NCBI GenBank assembly: GCA_964457335.1
Contig: CAYWGD010000005.1
Span: forward strand, 62,001-126,000
Reading direction: 5' to 3'
Source: CAJBVW01 sp964457335
GTDB lineage: Bacteria; Myxococcota_A; UBA796; SXON01
DNA length: 64,000 nucleotides
Shown here: positions 8,014 through 16,400 of the stretch, piece by piece
How positions within the stretch are numbered: the first letter of the stretch is position 1
Layout of the letters: each line of letters begins with the position of its first letter
The notes under the pieces: generated by a model
Told to the model about the DNA's origin: nothing
Seen by the model: only the letters and a program-made list of their open reading frames with translations
Databases searched by the model: none
Position numbers and translations under genes: made by a program

Positions 8014-9173
8014 GGCGCGTACCTCCCGAGCGCGGGGCCGGTGAAGTCGACGAGGAACACGTCGATGCAAAGGGGATCGGCGGCGCCACCCGACCCGCCG
8101 GGGGGCGCCTTGACGTGGGCGGAGAGCACGACGGACACGCGCTCGCAGAGGGCGTCGAAGAAGCCGGGCAGCCCCGCCGCGGCGACGAGCTCCTGGACGT
8201 GGCGGCCGGTGTTCGCCGCGGCGATGGCTTCGCAGAGGGCCGGGTCGGCGCCGACCCCGCGAGCGACCTCGGCGAGCAGGCCGGTGTTCACCTCGGAGCC
8301 GGCGGCGTGCGTCATCGTGCGCCCGTCCGCCATCTTCGAGAGCTTGCCGATCATCCCGACGATCGTGGCGCGCCGCATCCCGACGCTGGCGGCATGGTTG
8401 AGTGCGTAGCCGCAGAAGTCGCCCATCTGGACGAACGCGGGCTCGGGGAGCTCCGGCAAGAGCTCCATCGCGAAGCGCTCCGAGCGACCGCCCGTCGTGA
8501 GCACGACGTGCTCCGCGCCGAGGTTCCGGGCCACGTCGATGCCCTGGGCGACCGACGCCCGGAACGCCGCCGTCGAGTACGGGTGGACGATCCCGGTGGT
8601 GCCGAGGACCGACAGCCCGCCGACGATCCCGAGCCGGGCGTTGAGCGTCTTCTTGGACAGCTCCTCGCCGTCGGTGATGCCGATCGTCACGTCAGCGCCG
8701 CGGGGGGCCAGCTTCGCGACCTCCTCGGTGATGTTCTGGCGGGGCACCGGGTTGATCGCCGGGCCGCCGACTTCCAGGCCGAGGCCCGGCTTTGTGACGG
8801 TGCCGACGCCTCGCCCGCCGTGGAGCTCGACCACGCCGTCGTCGCGGAGGCGGACCTCGGCCCAGTGCTCGGCCCGGTGCGTGCAGTCGGGGTCGTCGCC
8901 GCCGTCCTTGATCACCGAGGCCCAGGCGGCGCCCGCGCGGCGCTCGGCCACCCGGACGGGGAAGCGCACCACCTCGCCGTTCGGGAGCGTGACCAACACG
9001 GAGCCCGCGAGGGTGTCGTACCGATCCGCTGTCAGCTCGGGGAGCGGCCCCTCCCACGGCTCGAGGCCCAGCCCGACGAGCACGCGCGTCGCCGCGCATG
9101 CCGCCGCGCAGGCGTTCGCGCCGGTCGTGTAGCCGGTGCGGAGCGGTCGGCCGTCGGGGCGGGTGCGGTCCAG
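8010..9173 (-). CDS. cbiD: Cobalt-precorrin-5B C1-methyltransferase (CbiD), probable CTG start
   Basis: Family motifs are RTGYTTGANACAAACAA near the N-terminus, IGITDGEELSKKTLNARLGI, TTGIVHPYSTAAFRAS and MTHAAGSEVNTGLLAE. CbiD methylates C1 in the oxygen-independent branch. Start problem: the first ATG/GTG in frame (9083) would remove the TTGANACAA motif. Going upstream from that motif I find no ATG, GTG or TTG for at least 25 codons. A CTG at 9171-9173, preceded 5 bases away by GAGG, gives LDRTRPDGRPLRTGYTTG, a normal-length 387-residue protein. So CTG initiation is proposed; a sequencing frameshift relative to the nearby ATG at 9208 is the alternative. First gene of the operon, behind a cobalamin riboswitch. 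Confidence 0.85.
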   Translation of the reverse strand: MDRTRPDGRPLRTGYTTGANACAAACAATRVLVGLGLEPWEGPLPELTADRYDTLAGSVLVTLPNGEVVRFPVRVAERRAGAAWASVIKDGGDDPDCTHRAEHWAEVRLRDDGVVELHGGRGVGTVTKPGLGLEVGGPAINPVPRQNITEEVAKLAPRGADVTIGITDGEELSKKTLNARLGIVGGLSVLGTTGIVHPYSTAAFRASVAQGIDVARNLGAEHVVLTTGGRSERFAMELLPELPEPAFVQMGDFCGYALNHAASVGMRRATIVGMIGKLSKMADGRTMTHAAGSEVNTGLLAEVARGVGADPALCEAIAAANTGRHVQELVAAAGLPGFFDALCERVSVVLSAHVKAPPGGSGGAADPLCIDVFLVDFTGPALGRYAP

Positions 9174-9329
9174 GGGAGCCTCGTGGAGGCCCCGGAAACG
9201 GGAGACATGGACCGCCGCGGATCGGGGGCGCGCGGGAAGGCGCGTCCGAGGGACCAGAAGCCCCCCCGGAGCGCGAGGGGACGACTGGAGCGGCGGACGC
9301 GGTCATCCCGACACCGGGGAAGGTTGCGC

Positions 9330-9492
9330 CCACCTCCCGTCGGGGTCTCCCGGCTTAGGGCCTTTATCCCCGCCGCCTTCCCAGGTTTTCACCCAGTGGC
9401 ATCCGTCGCGAGGACGGAGTGGCGAGGCATGACCCATCACGGTAGCGGGCCTGCGCCGGGTTCTCACCGGCTTCCCGTCGACCAGAGGTTGC
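9330..9492 (-). promoter_or_regulatory. Cobalamin riboswitch upstream of the cbiD operon
   Basis: Reading the minus strand, the hallmarks occur in the right order. GGGAAGCCGGTGAGAA and CGCAGGCCCGCTACCGTGA form the core (about 9432-9474). GCCACTGG and CCTGGGAAGGCGGCGGGG form the L5/J6 region (9368-9400). The B12 box TAAGCCGGGAGACC is at 9344-9357. CCUC near 9487 and GAGG near 9335 can close P1. The aptamer lies about 160 bases from the cbiD start. Expected effect: cobalamin binding represses the whole biosynthetic operon. The exact ends are estimated. Confidence 0.92.
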
Positions 9493-9647
9493 GTCGGAAG
9501 GCTACCGCGGGGGCGGCGGGGATGCAAGCGGTCGGGCGGGTGGTGGTGGGCCGGGAGCGGGGCGACCGTCCGGCGGGAGTGCCGGTTCGACCGTCTCAGT
9601 CGCCGGCGCCGAAGACGGCGCCGCCATCGTCATCGCCCGGAGGGGCG

Positions 9648-9671
9648 GGTGATACATGACGATGTATCACC
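9648..9671. repeat. Perfect 24-base palindrome between the two riboswitches
   Basis: GGTGATACAT (9648-9657), spacer GACG, ATGTATCACC (9662-9671). It is a perfect inverted repeat with 10-base arms, followed immediately by another TGTATC. It sits between the divergent riboswitches, where both transcripts should start, so it could also be an operator. However, the same GATACA words recur inside coding regions, which favours a dispersed repeat. The rest of 9493-9837 shows no gene. Confidence 0.75.
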
Positions 9672-9837
9672 GCTGTATCGCCGCTCCGGAGGGCGGCGCG
9701 CCTCCAGGGCACCGACGACGGCCGCGGCGCCAGCCGCGGGCGCCACCGGGCGGTCGCACGGGCAGGACGCCGTCTGGCGCCCCTCCTTCGACGCTCCCCC
9801 CGCTTGACGACGCGGACCGCCGCGGTAGAGGACGGCC

Positions 9838-9979
9838 ACCTCACTTCGGTCAACGGGAAGCTGGCGAGACTCCAGCGCGGGCCCGCCACCGTGAGCGGTC
9901 AGGTCCCGCCACACGCCACTGGGTTTTCCTGGGAAGGCGGCGGGAATGGAGGCCGCGAGCCGGGAAACCTTGCCGGAGG
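9838..9979 (+). promoter_or_regulatory. Second cobalamin riboswitch, upstream of nitrilase::cobC-cobD
   Basis: Plus-strand hallmarks in order are AACGGGAAGCTGGCGAGA and CAGCGCGGGCCCGCCACCGTGA (9852-9893), GCCACTGG with CCTGGGAAGGCGGCGGG (9915-9943), and the B12 box GAGCCGGGAAACC (9957-9969). About 100 bases separate it from the 10083 start. In that leader GGACGAGC (9983-9990) and GCTCGTCC (10044-10051) are exactly complementary and could form the switching helix. It is oriented opposite to the first riboswitch, so both halves of the pathway would respond to the same ligand. Confidence 0.92.
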
Positions 9980-10082
9980 AACGGACGAGCGTGCCCCGGC
10001 GCCGGGTCGACGCGTCCACGGTGCCCCCGCCCTCTCGCCGGCCGCTCGTCCCTCGTGGGCCGCGCGGTCGTGGAGCCCGAAG

Positions 10083-11822
10083 ATGAGCACCCGACCTCCG
10101 GACCGAGTTCGAATCGCGCTCCTGCACCTCGCCCCCGTGCTCGGGGACCTCGCCGGGAACACCGCGCGCGCGGAGGCGGCCGCGCGTGCCGCCGCTGCCG
10201 AGGGGGCGCGGTGGGTCGTGACCCCCGAGCTGTGCCTCACGGGGTACGACTTCACCCCCACGCTCGGCACGGAGTGGATCGTGGCGGCGGACGCCGATCC
10301 GTCGGTCGCGCGCCTGGCGGACCTCGCGGCGGAGCTCGGGATCGTGCTCTTCCTTTCGCACCCTGAGCGCGACCCGGCGACCCGTCGGCTGCACATCGCG
10401 GTCTTTGCCCTTGGCGCTGAGTCCGAGGGGCCGCGCGTCGGCAGGACGCTCGCCGTGCACCGGAAGGTTCAGACGGCTTTCGGCGCCGAGGCGTGGGCCA
10501 GCAAGGCGGAGGCGGCCGCGCCGGTCGTCGTCGACGGCGTCCGTGTGGGCCTGATGCTGTGCGCGGACGCCTACACCGAACGCGTGGCGGGGGCGCTCGC
10601 GGCGGCGGGGGCCGAGATCCTGCTCTCGCCCGCGGCATGGCCCCCGGAGCCGCACGGCCCCGGCGAGTGCTGGGCGCGGCGCTCCGCGGAGACGGGCCTG
10701 CCGCTGCTCGTCTGCAACCGCACCGGCCAGGAGCGCGACGGGCTGGACTTCGGCGACGGGGAGAGTGCCGTGTTCGTCGGGGGGGAGCGGCGGTTCGGGC
10801 ACGTGGGGCCCGAGACGGGGATCGTGTACGTGGAGTGGGAGCGGTCCTCGGGCGCGGTGCGGCACCTGCGCGCGGCGACGCGTCCCGTCCACGGCGGTGA
10901 TGTCGGACGCGCGGCCGCCGAGGTGGGGCGCGACCCGGCGGGCGTGCTCGACTTCTCCGCGAACATCCACCCGTGGGGCGCTCCGCCGGGCGTGCTCGCC
11001 GCCGCGCGGGCCGCGATCGACACGGCGCATCGCTACCCCTCGCCGAACGGGGAGCCGCTGCGGTGGCGCCTCTCCGAGCGGGTCGGTGCCGAGGTCGTGC
11101 TGGGGAATGGCGCGACGGAGCTCCTGCGCGCAGCGGTCGCGGACTGCCGGCGCGTCTGGGTCCGGGCGCCGTCCTACCTGGGCTACGCGGAGGCGGCCTG
11201 GCCTGCGGAAGTGCGGCACGGGGACGGCGCCGAGCCCGGCGACGCGATCGTCGTGGGTCGGCCCAACAATCCGGACGGGCACCTTCCCACCGTCGAAGAG
11301 GTCGCCGCGCTCCGGCGGCCCGGAGTGCGGGTCGTCGTCGACGAGTCGTTCCTCGGGTTCAGCGATGCGCCGAGCTGCGTCGGCCTCGACGGCGTCATGG
11401 TCGTCACGAGCCTCACGAAGACGTTCGGGATCCCGGGGCTACGGCTCGGATGGGCGACTCGGGTGGATCCGCGGCTCGTGCCGACGTGGACGGTCAACGC
11501 GGCGGCCCTCGCTGCTGGTCTCGCCTGCCTGGAGGCCTGGGACTGGCCGCGGCGGGTGCCGCTCGACGACTGGCGGACGGCGCTCGCACGGGAGCTCGCC
11601 GCGTTCGGGGAAGTCCGCGGGGCCGCGAACTTCCTGCTGCTCGCGCTGCCGGAGCCACGGGGGCCCGAGCTGCGGGCGCGGATGCTGCGGGAGCACGGCG
11701 TGCTCGTCCGCGACGCGTCGAACTTCACGGGGCTGGACGAGCGGCACCTCCGTGTGGCGGTGCGGACGCCCGAGGAGAACGCGCGGCTCGTGGAGGCGTT
11801 GGCATGCGCCTGCTCGTCCTGA
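10083..11822 (+). CDS. Fusion: nitrilase-superfamily hydrolase + CobC-like threonine-phosphate decarboxylase/aminotransferase
   Basis: 579 residues from the ATG at 10083, preceded by GGAG. Residues 1 to about 260 are a carbon-nitrogen hydrolase with the complete Glu-Lys-Cys triad: E49 (VTPELCLTG), K128 (VHRKVQTAFG) and C160 (GLMLCADAYTE). Residues about 265-579 are a fold-type I PLP enzyme of the CobC/CobD-decarboxylase type: LDFSANIHPWG, VLGNGATELL, GRPNNPDGHLPT and PLP lysine K446 in SLTKTFGIPGLRLGW. CobC makes (R)-1-amino-2-propanol phosphate or its equivalent for the nucleotide loop. The role of the amidase half is unknown; release of an amino-alcohol precursor from an amide is one possibility. 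It is controlled by the riboswitch and overlaps cobD by 19 bases. Confidence 0.88.
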   Translation: MSTRPPDRVRIALLHLAPVLGDLAGNTARAEAAARAAAAEGARWVVTPELCLTGYDFTPTLGTEWIVAADADPSVARLADLAAELGIVLFLSHPERDPATRRLHIAVFALGAESEGPRVGRTLAVHRKVQTAFGAEAWASKAEAAAPVVVDGVRVGLMLCADAYTERVAGALAAAGAEILLSPAAWPPEPHGPGECWARRSAETGLPLLVCNRTGQERDGLDFGDGESAVFVGGERRFGHVGPETGIVYVEWERSSGAVRHLRAATRPVHGGDVGRAAAEVGRDPAGVLDFSANIHPWGAPPGVLAAARAAIDTAHRYPSPNGEPLRWRLSERVGAEVVLGNGATELLRAAVADCRRVWVRAPSYLGYAEAAWPAEVRHGDGAEPGDAIVVGRPNNPDGHLPTVEEVAALRRPGVRVVVDESFLGFSDAPSCVGLDGVMVVTSLTKTFGIPGLRLGWATRVDPRLVPTWTVNAAALAAGLACLEAWDWPRRVPLDDWRTALARELAAFGEVRGAANFLLLALPEPRGPELRARMLREHGVLVRDASNFTGLDERHLRVAVRTPEENARLVEALACACSS

Positions 11823-12769
11823 TCCTCGCGCTCGGCATCGAGCGGTTCCTGGGCGAGTACCCGAACCGGTGGCACCCCGTCGTGTGGATGGGAAACACGA
11901 TCCGGGCCGTCGAGGGGTGGGCGCCGGCGTCGGTCCTGGCTCGCGACGGACCTCCCGCCACCGGGAGGTCCGCGCTTGATTTGCCCAGCCTCCTCTACGG
12001 CCTCGGCATGGCTGTCGCGATCCCGTCGCTCTACGGGGCGCTCGGCTGGGGCGTGTCGGTGGTGCCGGTCGTCGACGTCGTCGTGGGCGCTTTCCTGCTC
12101 AAGGCATGCTTCGCGATGCGTGCGCTCGGGAAGGCGGGTGAGGTCGTCGCGGATGCGGTCGACGCAGGCGACCTCGCCGGGGCGCGGGAGGGTCTTCGGA
12201 GCCTGTGCAGCCGTGACCCGTCCCGTCTCGAGGTCCCCGAGCTCGTCGCCGGGGCGACGGAGTCCGTCGCGGAGAACGCGTCGGACAGCATCGTGGCGCC
12301 TCTGTTCTGGTACGCCGTCGCCGGGCTGCCGGGCGTGTTGTTCTACCGGGCGTCGAACACGATGGACGCGATGATCGGGTACCACGGGAAGTACGAGTGG
12401 CTCGGGAAGGGGGCCGCCCGGCTGGACGACCTGCTCAACCTGGTACCCGCGCGCCTGACGGCCCTGCTCCTGCTGGTGGGCGGGGCGCTCTCCGGGGCGG
12501 ACGTGAGGGCTGGGTGGCGGGTGATGCGACGGGACGCCGGGAAGACGGAGAGCCCGAACGCCGGGTGGCCAATGGCGGCGATGGCGGGGATGCTCGGCGT
12601 GGCGCTCGAGAAGCCGGGGCACTACCGGTTGGGCGATGGGGGTGGGGAGCTTCGGGGGGAGACGATTCGGCGGGGGTGGCGGATCGTGGTGCGGGGGATC
12701 CTCGTCGGGCTGGCCGTCGGCATTGGCGCGGCACTGACGGTCGCGGTGGGCGCCCCCGGCGGCCGGTAA
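11804..12769 (+). CDS. cobD: Adenosylcobinamide-phosphate synthase (CobD/CbiB)
   Basis: 321 residues, an integral membrane protein of the usual length. Signatures are LGEYPNRWHPVVWMGN at the N-terminus, ATESVAENASDSIVAPLFWY, FYRASNTMDAMIGY and the late ESPNAGWPMAAMAG. It joins adenosylcobyric acid to the aminopropanol moiety. The ATG at 11804 lies inside the 3' end of the fusion gene, implying coupling. Odd: between WMGN and the first membrane segment the protein reads LARDGPPATGRSALDLPSLL, encoded by a 40-base element (11936-11975) that recurs outside genes at 20277-20317. Confidence 0.93.
   Translation: MRLLVLILALGIERFLGEYPNRWHPVVWMGNTIRAVEGWAPASVLARDGPPATGRSALDLPSLLYGLGMAVAIPSLYGALGWGVSVVPVVDVVVGAFLLKACFAMRALGKAGEVVADAVDAGDLAGAREGLRSLCSRDPSRLEVPELVAGATESVAENASDSIVAPLFWYAVAGLPGVLFYRASNTMDAMIGYHGKYEWLGKGAARLDDLLNLVPARLTALLLLVGGALSGADVRAGWRVMRRDAGKTESPNAGWPMAAMAGMLGVALEKPGHYRLGDGGGELRGETIRRGWRIVVRGILVGLAVGIGAALTVAVGAPGGR
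11936..11975 (+). repeat. 40-base dispersed element, copy 1 (inside cobD)
   Basis: This copy matches 37 of 40 bases with the reverse complement of 20277-20317. Both run from CTGGCTCGCGACGG through GCCACCGGGAGGTCCGCGC. In this copy GGACCTCCC and GGGAGGTCC form a near-perfect hairpin. A weaker shared block (CTCCTCTACGGC) follows about 15-25 bases later in both copies. It is read in frame as part of the CobD N-terminal loop. Confidence 0.8.
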
Positions 12770-12789
12770 TGGAGGGCCCTTGCCATGAG

Positions 12790-13195
12790 GTGCGGTTTCC
12801 GCGGTCGACGCGCGCCGCGTCAGCGAATCGAGCCTCCGTCTGCTGGAGGCCCTCTCGAGCGTGCTTTGGAAGGGCTTGGCCGGTCCATACCGGAGGGGGT
12901 CGGACCGGCCTCCGACGCTCGAACAAGTCGAACACGGCCAGCCCACCCAGGAAGGTGAGAGCATCGCGAGGGGAGGCCGCACGTCGGTCCCGGCCCACGC
13001 GATCGCGAGGAGCAGGAGTTGCGCGACGATCACCCCACGGCGGGCCGGCGCGCTCTCGCACTGAAGGTAGTAGCGCCGGAATGGGCGGGGCCACGGCGCG
13101 AGGGAGACGTGCCGGAGCTCGTCGACGAGAGGGCGGCTCGCGCCGCGGCGGTACAGGCGTCCGCCGTCGCGGACCTCGTAGCTGTGAGGGACCGT
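12790..13195 (-). pseudogene. Possible frameshifted remnant of a small membrane protein
   Basis: The gap 12770-13431 has no intact gene. On the minus strand one frame gives YEVRDGGRLYRRG, WPRPFRRYYLQCES and the hydrophobic GVIVAQLLLLAIAWAG (about 13180-12990). Near 12960 a neighbouring frame takes over with LTFLGGLAVFDLFERRRPV and VWTGQALPKHAREGL. The change from one plausible protein-like, hydrophobic frame to another suggests a single frameshift in a two-helix membrane protein. No start codon is obvious and I recognise no family. The remainder, 13196-13431, holds nothing I can support. Confidence 0.27.
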
Positions 13196-13431
13196 GTGGC
13201 GGTTTCGGAAGGTGCGGGACACGGATGCGCTCCACGCCCGCCCGCGGCAATGCGGGACGGCGGCGTCAGAGCGAGCCGGGCGGGTACGTGTTTTGTTGCC
13301 TGGTTCAGACGATCGGCCAAGCTTGCCGTACGGCGTCGCAACCTGGGACCGTTCGCGCAACCCGGCTCGGTCTCGGCTTCCGCGCGCACCGGCCAGCGCT
13401 GCCGTGCTACCATGGCGGGAGCGGGGCGCCC

Positions 13432-16400
13432 ATGATCCGCCTTTCAAACCTACTTCTTCTCGGGGCCGCCTGTGGGGACCCCGCCTCCCTCCCCAAGCAG
13501 GAGCCGGCCGGCTGCGTGGCAGCGAGCGAGGTGCCCTACGACGGCGTGGACCAGGACTGCGACGGCCTTGATCTCGTCGACGTGGACGGCGACGGCTGGG
13601 CGGGAGGCCCGTCGGGCGAGGACTGCGACGATGCCGACGCGGCGCGCCGGCCGGACGCGGAGGAGGTGTGCGACGGCGCGGTGGATGAGGACTGCGACGG
13701 GCTCGTGGACGAAGGCAGCCGCCGCCTGTACAGCGATGCCGACGGGGATGGCTACGGCGACCCGAACGCTCCCATCGACACCGTGTGTGAAGAGGTGCCG
13801 GGCTACGTTACGGAAGCCGAGGACTGTGACGACTCTCACACGGAGGCGAACCCTGCCGGCGTCGAGGTCGGGGAGAATGGTCTCGATGACGACTGCGACG
13901 GCTGGGCCGACCCAGGGACCGCCGTGTGGAGCCTGGGCGACCGGACGCTGGAAGTAGATACGACGCTACTCGTGGGGCGGCTCGATCTCGGCGCGGCTGC
14001 GGCCGATCCAACCTCCCTGGTGGTCGACGCGGGCCTGGCTGGCAGCGCTGCCGTGGACGTGGACGGGTCGTTCCGTCTGACCGTGAACCGCGATGCAACA
14101 TCGCTCCTCCGAGTGCGCGACGCGGACGGAAACATAATCGCACTCCGGGCGATCCCGTTGTCAGCGCGCCTCCTCGGGCCGGGCGAGGTGACAATCGACC
14201 ACGACGGCACGATCGCGGCCCTCTGGTTTCTGACCCCCGGGCTCGTCACCTCCGATCCGCTCGTGGCGGGACCGTTGCTGGGCCTGTTCCACGGCGCGGA
14301 GGATCCCGCGCAGGCCGCCGCGGCGCGCGACGCGCTCGAGGCCGCGCTGGCCGCGGATCCCGCCGGCCTCGGCGATCCGCCGGTCGAGGTCCTCGCGCAC
14401 GTCGCGGCCGTGACCGACACCCTGATGGAGGCCCTCCCGCCCGAGGCACGCATGCGCCCGGCGTACGCCGAGGCCGTCGCGGGGGACCCGCCGAGCGCGG
14501 TCACATACACGAATAACGGGTTGTTCGCCGGAGCAGGCGCGGACACGGCCGACGTCGATGTGGCCCTCGAAGGGGAGTCCTGGCGCTACGCCTCGGCCAG
14601 CATCCGGGCCACGAACAACGGCTTTCGCTGGGTCTCCCTGTACCTCGACCCCGACGACACCAACACGAACGTCGTCGACGACGGCGACAGCGAGTGGCTC
14701 GGCCTCATCCCGGCACGGGAGTACGCGCTCCCCGGACCCGTCGAGCTCGTGTGGGACCTGGTGCTCCTGGGCCTGGACGCGGGCCTCTCTGGCGTCGTCG
14801 ACCCCTCGGGGACAGACGTCCTGCAGATCTACGAGGATCACTGGGAAGAGCTCCTGGACAGCGTCGACGAAGCGCCGGAGCGCACGTGGGACTACACTGG
14901 CGCCGGCGCGCTGCTCCCCTATCGGACCGGTCGGGTGTTCATCGCCGGTCCCGGACATGGGGCGGGCACGGAGGCCGGCGATCGCGAGGCGCTTCCGGCT
15001 GTCGCCACGGTGCTGACGCAGGGGATCTTGCCGTTCGTCGAGGTGGTCGTGGGAGTGGCCGATCTGGTGCCCAACGACCGCCTCGCGGACTGCAGCGGGA
15101 TGCTGACCGTCTCCGTGCCGCTGCTGGACGACCTGGTGAACGTCGAAGCACAGCTGTCGGAGGGGCGGGTCGACGAGGCATGGACCGCGTTTCAGGAGCT
15201 CCTGGCCGCGCTCCTGGTTCGCGACGAGCTCTGGGAGTGCGCCGGCGCGGGAGGCCTCGATCTCCCTTCCGTCTTCGGGGCGGCCCACAGCTTGACGCCG
15301 CTCCGGTGGGCCGACGTCGGCTCCGCGGCCTTGTCGTGGATCGTGACCTGGGCCGGCCTGCTCCACACGGTCGGCGAGGCCCCGGAAGGGGCGAGCTACG
15401 CCCTGTCGATCGTCGACCGCGACGAGGACCTCGCCATCGACCACCTGCTCGACGGCGACGACTGCGACGATCTCGACGCCGCGATCTCCCCGGATGCCAC
15501 CGAAACGTGCGACGACGTTGACAACGACTGCGACGGGCTCGTGGACGACGAGGATCCCTCCGTGGCGGGCTCGGCGTGGCCCGTGGACGCCGACGGGGAC
15601 GGCTTCGGTGACCTCTCCGCGACGGTCGTGGCGTGTGAGCTCCCAGGGGGCGCAGCGGCCGACGCGACCGACTGTGATGACAGCGACGGCACGGTGTACC
15701 CAGGCGCGGTCGACACTTGCGACGGTGTCGATCAGGACTGCTCCGGAGCCGACGACGGGTGCCCGGCAGCCTGTGAGGACGGGACGGACGACGACGCCGA
15801 CGGCTGGGTCGATCTCGACGACCCGGGCTGCGCCGATTCGAGCGACGACGACGAAGGCGGGCTGGACGCTGCTCTGGAGTGCAACGACGGTCTCGACAAC
15901 GACGGAGACGGCGCCGTGGACGTGTCCGATCCAGAGTGCCGTGCGGCTGGGGCGTTGGAGGACGGCACTGGGGGCTGGGCGACCATCGCCGCGACCAGCC
16001 CCGACACGACGCTGGGCGGCGGAGGGTACTTCGAGGGACTCGGCGGCTACGCCCCGCTCGTCACCGACCTCGACGACGACGGTGCCTCCGAGCTGATCGT
16101 CGGCTCGCCCTACGCGGGGGCGAGCAGCACCACCAGCCCGCTCGGGGGCGTGTACGTCTACGAGTCGATCCGCACTTCCGCCGGCGTTCTCACGGGATCG
16201 GTCGGCGGGGCGACGTGCTCCGCCGCGGGCACCAGCCTCGCGGTGGGCGACCTGGACGGCGACCTCGCTCCCGACCTCGTGATCGGGGCGCCCGGCTCCT
16301 GCGGGGCGTTCGGGGCGGCGTACGTGCTGCCGTCTGGCATGCCTACGGCCTCCCTCCCGCTGTCCTCCGCGGCGGCCACGGTCCAGGCCGCGAGCCTCGC

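Noticed and set aside
10571..11023. Minus-strand frames within the nitrilase::cobC gene
   Set aside because: They are low-complexity Arg/Ser/Pro shadows of a gene with complete catalytic motifs on the plus strand.
12397..13431. Long plus-strand open frame running into the FG-GAP lipoprotein gene, suggesting a much longer protein
   Set aside because: The upstream part is Arg/Gly-rich shadow sequence over cobD and the gap. The real start is the ATG at 13432, which begins a clear lipoprotein signal.
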